Below, piece after piece: positions 1 to 5,184 of a stretch of DNA of 6,709 nucleotides (positions are counted from its first letter, which is position 1; each line of letters opens with the position of its first letter). The notes under the pieces were generated by a model. The model was not told where the DNA came from, did no database searches, and saw only the letters and a program-made list of their open reading frames with translations. This DNA is from JAVKFF01 sp040226215 (GTDB taxonomy: Bacteria > Pseudomonadota > Alphaproteobacteria > DSM-16000 > Inquilinaceae): the NCBI GenBank assembly GCA_040226215.1, contig JAVKFF010000059.1, positions 1 to 6,709 of the forward strand, given 5' to 3'. A program made the translations under genes and the position numbers.

Positions 1-171
1 CCGCTTCGCAGCCCCCCAGATAACCGCATCGTCCCAGGCGCGATGCGGCGCGAAGTGCCGCTTCGCAGACCCCCAGATAACCGTGTCGTCCCGTGCGCGA
101 TGCGGCGCGAAGTGCCGCTTCGCAGACCCCCAGATAACCGTGTCGTCCCGTGCGCGATGCGGCGCGAAGTG
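1..171. repeat. 57-bp tandem repeat (unit A), three copies, array open to the left
   Basis: Three head-to-tail copies of a 57-bp unit occupy 1-57, 58-114 and 115-171. Each begins CCGCTTCGCAG and ends GATGCGGCGCGAAGTG. Copies 2 and 3 are almost identical; copy 1 differs at a few positions around its bases 12 and 28-37. Copies abut with no unique spacers. A short stem (GCGAAG / CTTCGC, 5-nt loop) spans the junctions at 50-66 and 107-123 but is broken at later junctions. Because 57 is 19 codons and the unit lacks stops in several frames, it yields spurious open frames with a 19-residue period. The array starts at or before base 1, so its full size is unknown. I see no gene in 1-568. Confidence 0.9.
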
Positions 172-314
172 CCGCGTCGCAGACCCGGGACCGGGTGCCG
201 TTCGGCGAACCCCGGAATGGCACCGCCCTCTGGGCCCGCGAGGACGACCGGCCGGTCCCGGATATCCTCGGCTTCGCCTGCGGTTCCGGGACGACGAGGT
301 TCATTGGATCACCG
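172..314. repeat. 143-bp repeat element B, copy 1
   Basis: This segment directly follows the third A unit and recurs at 407-549, exactly 235 bp downstream, with 8 mismatches in 143 by hand alignment and no gaps. It starts CCGCGTCGCAGACCCGGGA and ends TTCATTGGATCACCG. It contains a 10-bp perfect inverted repeat, CCGGGACCGG at 185-194 and CCGGTCCCGG at 252-261, kept in both copies. No convincing coding frame is present. It is probably a non-coding intergenic repeat of this genome. Confidence 0.88.
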
Positions 315-406
315 ACCGCATCGTCCCGGGCGCGATGCGGCGCGAAGTGCCGCTTCTCAGCCCCCCAGATAACCGCGTCGTCCCGTGCGCGATGCGGCGC
401 GAAGTG
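315..406. repeat. Truncated A unit (35 bp) plus a full A unit (57 bp)
   Basis: Bases 315-349 match the last 35 bp of unit A (unit positions 23-57), fused directly to the end of element B. Bases 350-406 are a complete fourth A unit. Like unit A copy 1, the truncated piece has CATCGTCCC where copies 2 and 3 have TGTCGTCCC. The full copy has the AGCCCCCCAG variant also seen at the start of the window. The block 115-349 (A+B+partial A) therefore forms a 235-bp super-unit that is repeated from 350 onward. Confidence 0.85.
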
Positions 407-549
407 CCGCGTCGCAGACCCGGGACCGGGTGCCGTTCGACGAACCCCGGAATAGCACCGCCCTCGCCGCCCGCGAGGATGACCGGCCGGTCCCGGATAT
501 CCTCGGCTGCGCCTGCGGTTCCGGGACGACGAAGTTCATTGGATCACCG
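407..549. repeat. 143-bp repeat element B, copy 2
   Basis: Second copy of element B, offset 235 bp from the first. The inverted arms at 420-429 and 487-496 are intact. Similarity to copy 1 ends at the shared GGATCACCG (541-549), after which the sequences part. Only 19 bp separate this end from the stop codon of pncA, so the array occupies the space directly downstream of that gene. A minus-strand ATG at 537-539 opens a short frame through the repeat, which I regard as spurious. Confidence 0.87.
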
Positions 550-568
550 CCGCGGAGCCGGCGAGGCC

Positions 569-1195
569 CTACCTGAAATCTTCCATCTGGATGCGCCGGA
601 TGCCGCGTTCGGCGAAGCTCTTCTCGGTCGCCTCGACCGCGCCCTCCATGCCGACCGCCCGGCAAGCGTCCTCGATGACGAAGGTGTCGTAGCCGGCCTC
701 CGCCGCGTCCTCGGCGGAATAGCGCACGCAGACATCGTAGGCGAGGCCGAGCAGGAAGACCCGCTCGACGCCGATCTCCTTCAGGAATCCGTCGAGCCCG
801 GTGCGGGTGCGGCCGTCGTTCTCGCGAAAGGCGGAATAGCTGTCGATGTCCTTGCGGAAGCCCTTGCGGATGATCAGTTCCGCCCGTTGGGTGTCGAGGT
901 CGGGGTGGAACTCGGCCCCCTTGCTGCCCTGGATGCAGTGATCGGGCCAGAGGATCTGCTGGCCATAGGCGACCTCGATCTGCTCGAAGGGCCGGGCGTC
1001 CTCGTGGTTGGAGGCGAAGGAGAGGTGGTCTGCCGGATGCCAGTCCTGGGTCAGCACCACCGTGCCGAAGCGCGGCGCCAGCCGGTTGGCGAGCGGCACC
1101 ACCTGGTCCCCCTCCGCCACCTCGAGGCCGCCGCCCGGGCAGAAATCGTTCTGCACGTCGACGATGATGAGCGCGTCCTTGTCGCCGGGGGTCAT
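569..1195 (-). CDS. pncA: Nicotinamidase / pyrazinamidase PncA
   Basis: Predicted 208-residue cytoplasmic enzyme that hydrolyses nicotinamide to nicotinate and ammonia in NAD salvage; enzymes of this family also deaminate pyrazinamide. The isochorismatase-like fold is recognisable from the N-terminal IIVDVQNDFC segment. The family's catalytic triad is visible as D13, K111 (IIRKGF) and C156 (YDVCV). The metal-binding set is visible as D51 and H53 (TQDWHP) and H86 (WPDHC). Length fits the family (about 200-215). The ATG at 1195 is chosen because AGGAGA lies 5 bases upstream and the protein then starts just before the first beta strand. The longer in-frame extension runs into the tRNA gene. The gene lies 145 bp downstream of tRNA-Leu on the same strand and may share its transcript. 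Nothing is truncated. Confidence 0.95.
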   Translation of the reverse strand: MTPGDKDALIIVDVQNDFCPGGGLEVAEGDQVVPLANRLAPRFGTVVLTQDWHPADHLSFASNHEDARPFEQIEVAYGQQILWPDHCIQGSKGAEFHPDLDTQRAELIIRKGFRKDIDSYSAFRENDGRTRTGLDGFLKEIGVERVFLLGLAYDVCVRYSAEDAAEAGYDTFVIEDACRAVGMEGAVEATEKSFAERGIRRIQMEDFR

Positions 1196-1340
1196 GGGGC
1201 TCTCCTGGTGCTGCGGTTCGGGTCGATCCGGTTCCGGGCGGTGCCGCCCCGCAACATAGGAAGGCCCGCGCACCTTCGCCAGCGGGGATGGACGGCGGGT
1301 GGACGGGTCGCCCCACCTCGAGATTCGGAGGTTTGGCCGT

Positions 1341-1427
1341 TGGTGCCCCCGGGGAGACTCGAACTCCCACGCCGTTGCCGGCAACAGATTTTGAGTCTGC
1401 CGCGTCTACCGATTCCGCCACAGGGGC
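1341..1427 (-). tRNA. tRNA-Leu (anticodon CAA)
   Basis: An 87-nt class II tRNA with encoded CCA. The acceptor stem GCCCCTG pairs with CGGGGGC (one G.U pair). The anticodon stem-loop is GCAGA-CTCAAAA-TCTGT, putting CAA at 34-36 (plus-strand 1391-1393), which reads UUG. The long variable arm folds as GCCG-GCAA-CGGC, as expected for leucine. The T arm is GGGAG-TTCGAGT-CTCCC. The D region contains GGCGGAATCGGTAGACGC, the usual bacterial tRNA-Leu form. Translated frames through it give the familiar artefact peptide MAESVDAADSKS, seen where tRNA-Leu genes are mis-called as proteins. Confidence 0.97.
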
Positions 1428-1475
1428 GACCTGGCCGGGGCGGGCGGCGGGGCCCGCTCCGGTGAAGCCGGCGGC

Positions 1476-1503
1476 ATCATAGCCCGCCGTCCCGGTCGGT
1501 CAA
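1476..1503 (-). promoter_or_regulatory. Sigma70-type promoter of tRNA-Leu
   Basis: Read on the minus strand, a -35 box TTGACC (plus 1498-1503) and a -10 box TATGAT (plus 1476-1481) are separated by 16 bp. Each box matches the consensus at 5 of 6 positions. The sequence just after the -10 box (GCCGCC) is GC-rich, as in stable-RNA promoters under stringent control. A start about 7 bases downstream would leave a leader of roughly 40 nt before the mature tRNA 5' end. Confidence 0.72.
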
Positions 1504-1675
1504 TCGTCGGCAGCGGCGCGGCCGGCGGTCGCCGGTTGCCGGTTGCCGTTGAGGGGGGGACCGGGCGCTGGCCGATGGACTTCGCGGCACCTGTCCTGCT
1601 ATGGGCTGGGGCGCCGCCCGACCTCGCGGACCGCCCGCCCATCCCGGACTGTCTCCCCCTCCCGGACCGCCGCCC

Positions 1676-2257
1676 GTGCTCAGACGCCTCTACGACTGGA
1701 CCCTCTCGCTCGGCATGCGCCGGGAGGCCATGTGGGCGCTCGCCATCATCGCCTTCATCGAGAGCTCGTTCTTCCCGATCCCGCCGGACGTGCTGCTGAT
1801 CCCGATGGTGCTGGCCGCCCGCGACCGCGCCTTCGTGATGGCCGGCGTGGCGACGGCGGCCTCGGTGCTGGGCGGGCTGGCCGGCTACGGCATCGGCTAC
1901 TTCCTGTGGGAGACGGTGGGCGAGCGCCTCGTCGCCTTCTACAGCTGGCAGGCGCAGATGGAGGAGTTCGCCGGCGCCTACAACGACTGGGGCGCCTGGA
2001 TCGTGCTGTTCTTCGGCATCACCCCCTTCCCCTACAAGCTGATCACCATCATGTCCGGGGTGGTGGCGCTCGACCTGTGGGTGTTCCTGGCGGCCTCGCT
2101 GGTCGCCCGCGGCATCCGCTTCTATGCCGTGGCGACGCTGCTCTGGTGGTTCGGCCCGCCGATCCGCGGCTTCATCGAGCGGCGCTTCGGCCTTGTGGTG
2201 ACCATATTCATGGTGCTGCTGATCGGCGGTTTCGCGGCCGCCCTCTATCTCGCCTGA
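1676..2257 (+). CDS. YqaA/DedA-family inner-membrane protein (VTT domain)
   Basis: Predicted polytopic inner-membrane protein of 193 residues, resembling the YqaA branch of the DedA/VTT superfamily. Some members of that superfamily are implicated in lipid-carrier flipping and envelope homeostasis; the role of this branch is not established. Key segments are FIESSFFPIPPD (about 27-38), a glycine-rich helix (about 54-78), the re-entrant-like GITPFPYK (114-121) followed by a conserved glycine, ARGIRF (144-149), and a C-terminal helix (about 173-192). I start at the GTG at 1676, giving an N-terminus MLRRLYDWTLSLG like its relatives. The frame extends upstream to an ATG at 1601, but that adds 25 Pro/Gly-rich residues without a ribosome site. 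No clear Shine-Dalgarno precedes either start. It is first in a likely operon; dsbB follows after 29 bp. Confidence 0.85.
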   Translation: MLRRLYDWTLSLGMRREAMWALAIIAFIESSFFPIPPDVLLIPMVLAARDRAFVMAGVATAASVLGGLAGYGIGYFLWETVGERLVAFYSWQAQMEEFAGAYNDWGAWIVLFFGITPFPYKLITIMSGVVALDLWVFLAASLVARGIRFYAVATLLWWFGPPIRGFIERRFGLVVTIFMVLLIGGFAAALYLA

Positions 2258-2286
2258 TCCCCGAACGGACCCGAGGTGGTTTCCCG

Positions 2287-2790
2287 ATGAGCTCCTTCCT
2301 GCGGATGACGCCCCTGTGGATGATCGCGCTCGGCGTGGCGATGCTGGGCGGGGCGCTTGTGTTCCAGTACGCGGGCGGGCTCGAGCCCTGCATCCTGTGC
2401 CTCTACCAGCGCTGGCCCTGGGGCATCGTCATCGGTATCGGCATCGTCGCGGTGATCCTGCTGGCGCGCGGGCACGACTGGCTGGCGGGCTTCGCCACCG
2501 GCCTCGGCGGCGTGGTGATGCTGGCCGGCGCCGCCATCGCCGCCTTCCATGTCGGTGTCGAGCAGGGCTGGTGGGCGGGCACGGCCGAATGCGGCTCCTC
2601 CGCCCTTTCCGGCGGCTCGGTCAGCGACCTCACCCGGCAGCTGCTGGCCACGCCCGTGGTGCGCTGCGACGAAGTGGCCTGGTCGCTGTTCGGCATCTCG
2701 ATGGCGGGCTACAACTTCCTTATCTCCCTGGCGGCGGGCGTGCTGGCGATCGCCGGGGCGGTGCGGCTGACCCGCCAGCCGCCTGTGTGA
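2287..2790 (+). CDS. dsbB: Disulfide bond formation protein DsbB
   Basis: Predicted 167-residue inner-membrane quinone reductase that reoxidises DsbA in the periplasm and passes electrons to ubiquinone. Four membrane segments are apparent (about 9-28, 46-60, 67-88 and 133-158). The first periplasmic loop carries the redox pair C35-I-L-C38, followed by R42 at the position of the E. coli quinone-site arginine R48. The second loop carries C102 and C127, the pair that contacts DsbA. The tail CDEVAWSLFGISMAGYN is typical of the family. The ATG at 2287 is preceded by GAGGTGG at a spacing of 7. It sits between the DedA-like gene (29-bp gap) and coq7 (23-bp gap), so co-transcription is likely. An open frame reaching back to 1543 overlaps the DedA-like gene out of frame and is not part of the protein. 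Confidence 0.95.
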   Translation: MSSFLRMTPLWMIALGVAMLGGALVFQYAGGLEPCILCLYQRWPWGIVIGIGIVAVILLARGHDWLAGFATGLGGVVMLAGAAIAAFHVGVEQGWWAGTAECGSSALSGGSVSDLTRQLLATPVVRCDEVAWSLFGISMAGYNFLISLAAGVLAIAGAVRLTRQPPV

Positions 2791-2813
2791 GCGAGGCCGA
2801 GAGGAACTGGACG

Positions 2814-3458
2814 ATGGCGACGAAGCGACGCACGACCGCCGCGGCGGGAGCCGGACGGCCGCGAGCGGGGACCGGCCGCTCGAAGAATGACCGGACGGGG
2901 ACTGGCCGGACACAACCGGGCGCCGGCCGCCCGCCGGGCGAGCCGCGCGGCCACGACCTGATCGACCGCGTGGTGCGCGTGGACCACGCCGGAGAGTACG
3001 GCGCCAGGCGCATCTACGAGGGCCAGTTGGCCGTGCTCCGGCACTCCGCCAAGCGCCCAGTGATCGAGCACATGGCCGAGCAGGAGGCGCGTCACCTGGC
3101 GGCCTTCGAGAAACTGCTGGTCGAGCGCGGCGCCCGGCCGTCGCTCCTGCATCCGCTTGGGCACGTCGCCGGCTTCGCGCTGGGCGCCGGCACCGCGCTC
3201 CTGGGCGAGCGGGCGGCCATGGCCTGCACCGTGGCGGTGGAGGAAGTGATCGACGAGCACTACGCCGCCCAGGCCGAGGCGCTGCGCGAGAGCGAGCCCG
3301 AACTCGCCGCCCTGATCGAGGACTTTCAGGGCGAGGAGGCCGAGCACCGCGACCTCGGCCTCGCCCACGAGGCCGAGCAGGCGCCTGCCTACCAGGCGCT
3401 GTCCGTGGTGATCAGGCGGGGTTCGCGGGCGGCAATTTGGCTCGCTGAAAGGTTCTAG
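2814..3458 (+). CDS. coq7: COQ7-type demethoxyubiquinone hydroxylase
   Basis: Predicted 214-residue peripheral membrane di-iron monooxygenase for a late ring hydroxylation in ubiquinone synthesis (demethoxyubiquinone to demethylubiquinone); alphaproteobacteria often use it in place of UbiF. The di-iron ligands are all visible by comparison with human COQ7: E61 (HAGEYGA), E91 and H94 (EQEARH), E143 (VAVEEV), E175 and H178 (EEAEH). The core runs from about residue 47 to the end. Residues 1-46 are an odd Arg/Gly/Thr-rich, probably disordered extension. The ATG at 2814 has AGAGGA 8 bases upstream. A GTG at 2787 overlapping the dsbB stop is an alternative that would add nine residues. It is the last gene of the DedA-dsbB-coq7 cluster and converges on the HNH gene. 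No T-rich terminator hairpin is seen after it. Confidence 0.95.
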   Translation: MATKRRTTAAAGAGRPRAGTGRSKNDRTGTGRTQPGAGRPPGEPRGHDLIDRVVRVDHAGEYGARRIYEGQLAVLRHSAKRPVIEHMAEQEARHLAAFEKLLVERGARPSLLHPLGHVAGFALGAGTALLGERAAMACTVAVEEVIDEHYAAQAEALRESEPELAALIEDFQGEEAEHRDLGLAHEAEQAPAYQALSVVIRRGSRAAIWLAERF

Positions 3459-3616
3459 CCGCGCCCGGCCGGGCGGGCCGGGGGATCCAGTTCGGCGATC
3501 GGGCGGATTTCAGGGCGAAGGGCGAGTAGCGGTGACGACGATTGAACCGGGGGCCGTTTGGCGCGGGTGCAAGGGTCAAGGCTACGTCTCCTCCCTCTAG
3601 CTGTGGATGATGGCCC

Positions 3617-4180
3617 CTACCAAGGATCGAGCTCCGTATCCCAGTAGAGGAAGTCCCGCCAGCTCTCGTGCAGGAAGTTGGGCGGGAAGGCACGGCCATT
3701 GTCCTGAAGCTCGAAGGCCGTGGGCTGGACCGGCTCCTGCAGGGGCGGCATGTCGCAGTCGCGCGGCATGCGGTTGCCCTTCGCCAGATTGCAGTCCGAA
3801 CAGGCGGCGACGACGTTCTCCCAGGTCGTGCGGCCGCCGCGGGAGCGCGGGACGACATGGTCGAAGGTCAGCTCGTGCGCCGGCAGGCGTTCGCCGCAAT
3901 ACTGGCAGGAGAAGCGGTCGCGCAGGAACACGTTGAAGCGCGTGAACGCCGGCCGCCGGTGCGGGGTGACGTATTCCCTGAGCGAGATGACGCTGGGCAG
4001 CCGCATCTCGAAGGACGGGCTGTGCACCTTGTGCTCGTACTCCGCGACGATCTGCACCCGGTCCATGAACACGGCCTTGACCGCGTCCTGCCAGGACCAG
4101 AGGGAAAGCGGGAAGTAGGACAGCGGACGGAAGTCCGCGTTGAGGACCAGGGCAGGGCAGGCTTCGGCCACCTGGCTCAC
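3617..4180 (-). CDS. HNH endonuclease family protein
   Basis: Predicted 187-residue HNH-type protein of a short family common in alphaproteobacteria, for which I know no established role. The start region SQVAEACPALVLNADFRPLSY leads into an N-terminal domain. The nuclease core follows: zinc cysteines C92-x2-C95 and C127-x2-C130, the catalytic pair D107-H108 (TFDHVVPRSRGG), N122 (TWENVVAAC), and the closing CNLAKGNR. The core looks intact, so activity on DNA is plausible but unproven. I prefer the GTG at 4180 because GGAGGG lies 6 bases upstream. An in-frame ATG at 4210 would add ten Gly/Ala-rich residues and lacks a ribosome site. No methyltransferase, restriction or toxin partner lies beside it. 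It converges with coq7 (158-bp gap) and follows the esterase on the same strand after a 218-bp gap. Confidence 0.9.
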   Translation of the reverse strand: MSQVAEACPALVLNADFRPLSYFPLSLWSWQDAVKAVFMDRVQIVAEYEHKVHSPSFEMRLPSVISLREYVTPHRRPAFTRFNVFLRDRFSCQYCGERLPAHELTFDHVVPRSRGGRTTWENVVAACSDCNLAKGNRMPRDCDMPPLQEPVQPTAFELQDNGRAFPPNFLHESWRDFLYWDTELDPW

Positions 4181-4285
4181 GCCCGCCCTCCCGGCCCCGG
4201 GACCGCCCATGGCGTTCGCGCTCTGGAAGAGTTGGCAGCACCCCCGGCATGCCGCGCTCGGGGCGCGGCGCGGCTGATCGGGCTA

Positions 4286-4309
4286 TATGTCGGTAGGGCA
4301 GGCGACATA
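4286..4309. promoter_or_regulatory. Operator-like dyad upstream of the HNH gene
   Basis: TATGTCG (4286-4292) and CGACATA (4303-4309) form a perfect 7-bp inverted repeat around a 10-bp spacer. It lies about 106 bp upstream of the preferred HNH start, inside the gene-free interval 4181-4398. Half-sites about 17 bp apart centre to centre suit a dimeric regulator. The right-hand part of this interval (4311-4400) is near 46% G+C, far below its surroundings. I found no sigma70 promoter matching well on the minus strand. No regulator family can be named. Confidence 0.3.
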
Positions 4310-4398
4310 GTGACAAAGGGAATAGCGCGTTTGCCAGCGGACCGCAATATCTTGTGTCGCCCCGTTCCTGAATTTCATTTTCTTGTAATGTAACCGAT

Positions 4399-5055
4399 TT
4401 ACTGGTTGACCTTGAAGTGACGTTGCAGGAATGTTCCAAGGATGTTGAGGCCTTGCTCGTCGATCCAGTGGCCGATCTCGGCCAGCGCGTGCGCCTCCAC
4501 CGCGACACCGCGCCGCTCCAGGCCCGCCTTCGCCTCGGCCAGACAGGCGAACGGGACCACCTCGTCTTCCTGCCCATGAAGCAGCAGCACCGGCGGCCGG
4601 CTGACCGCCATGGGCGCCGCGCCGAGGGAAACGAAACGTCCGCTCAGCGCCGCGACCGCGGCCGGTTCGACGGCCCGCGCCAGGCCCACATGCAGCGCCA
4701 GCATCGCCCCCTGGCTGAACCCGACCAGCGCCAGCCGGCCGCTGTCCAGACGCAGCGCGGCGAGTTCCCTGTCGATGAAGGCATGAACCGCGGGGGCGGC
4801 GCGGCCGACGCCCTGCCACAGCGCGGCTGCCCCGCGCTCGGCCAGGCTGAACCATTGCCGGCCGAACGGGGCGCCCTCGCAGGGCCAGGGGGCGTCGGGC
4901 GCGATGAACTGCGCCTGCGGCAGCAGCGCGCCAAGCGGCCCGGCGAGCTCGACCAGGTCCTGTCCGTCGGCGCCATAGCCGTGCAGAAGGATGACGAGCT
5001 GGCGGGGCGCGCCGCCGGCGGCCGGCTTGCGGATCGGTCCGGTCAGGTGCTGCAT
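4399..5055 (-). CDS. Carboxylesterase / phospholipase-type alpha/beta hydrolase
   Basis: Predicted 218-residue serine hydrolase of the phospholipase/carboxylesterase group (Abhydrolase_2; relatives are bacterial carboxylesterases and eukaryotic acyl-protein thioesterases). It would hydrolyse carboxylic or thio-esters of unknown identity. The oxyanion-loop motif LLHGYGADG is at 23-31, the nucleophile elbow GFSQGAM gives S114, the acid is D164 (HGQEDEVVP), and the base is H196 (IGHWID), so the triad is complete. No signal peptide is visible, which suggests a cytoplasmic enzyme. The ATG at 5055 has no recognisable Shine-Dalgarno. A TTGACA sequence lies 31 bp upstream and could drive a nearly leaderless transcript. 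It is divergent from gluQ (129 bp apart) and upstream of the HNH gene on the same strand. Confidence 0.92.
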   Translation of the reverse strand: MQHLTGPIRKPAAGGAPRQLVILLHGYGADGQDLVELAGPLGALLPQAQFIAPDAPWPCEGAPFGRQWFSLAERGAAALWQGVGRAAPAVHAFIDRELAALRLDSGRLALVGFSQGAMLALHVGLARAVEPAAVAALSGRFVSLGAAPMAVSRPPVLLLHGQEDEVVPFACLAEAKAGLERRGVAVEAHALAEIGHWIDEQGLNILGTFLQRHFKVNQ

Positions 5056-5086
5056 GCGCCGGATTTGGCGATCGCCGCCCGGGGCT

Positions 5087-5104
5087 TGTCAACCGTCGGA
5101 CGGT
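5087..5104 (-). promoter_or_regulatory. Possible -35 box overlapping a short dyad in the divergent intergenic region
   Basis: On the minus strand, bases 5087-5092 read TTGACA, a perfect -35 consensus. It shares base 5092 with a perfect inverted repeat ACCGTC-G-GACGGT (5092-5104). Eighteen bases downstream of it lies only a poor -10 candidate (CCAAAT), which would place the start of transcription at about the ATG of the esterase gene. The dyad could be an operator for the esterase or for gluQ, but neither is shown by the sequence alone. Confidence 0.25.
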
Positions 5105-5184
5105 GACGATTGCGTGAATCGCGCGGGGGCCGCCCCCGGCCGGCCCTTCGCAATGTCCGCCAGACGCGCTAAGCAGTCCCACGC

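Noticed and set aside
43..455. Small repeat-encoded proteins with a 19-residue period
   Set aside because: Several forward frames are open over these repeats because the 57-bp unit lacks stops. There is no ribosome site, and the frames are not preserved across B elements.
1..549. CRISPR array
   Set aside because: Repeat units abut or are joined by a second repeated element. There are no unique spacers of constant length and no cas genes.
548..563. Short hairpin CGCCG/CGGCG just after pncA
   Set aside because: Only five base pairs and no T-run, so it does not support a terminator call.
1236..1249. GGGCGG-TG-CCGCCC dyad between tRNA-Leu and pncA as a terminator
   Set aside because: The loop would be only two bases and no T-run follows on the minus strand. 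It is likely chance in GC-rich DNA.
357..1421. Minus-strand open frame starting MAESVDAADSKS
   Set aside because: Its start is the well-known artefact peptide from tRNA-Leu, and the rest is out of frame with pncA.
83..1465. 460-codon plus-strand open frame spanning the repeats, pncA and the tRNA
   Set aside because: It is antisense to a complete pncA with all catalytic residues, and runs through a tRNA gene and the stop-free repeats. No family features appear in its translation.
1531..1550. GCCGGTT repeated twice plus GCCGTT upstream of the DedA-like gene
   Set aside because: Too short and too simple to separate from compositional chance.
1543..2790. 415-codon frame joining a long N-terminal region to DsbB
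   Set aside because: The upstream part overlaps the DedA-like gene in another frame and reads as Arg/Pro-rich noise. DsbB has its own ATG with a good ribosome site at 2287.
3463..3474. GCCCGGCCGGGC palindrome after coq7 as a terminator
   Set aside because: A perfect palindrome without loop bases and without a T-run. Such strings arise easily at this GC content.
3668..4393. 241-codon plus-strand open frame opposite the HNH gene
   Set aside because: It is antisense to a gene with intact HNH motifs, and its translation shows no recognisable domain.
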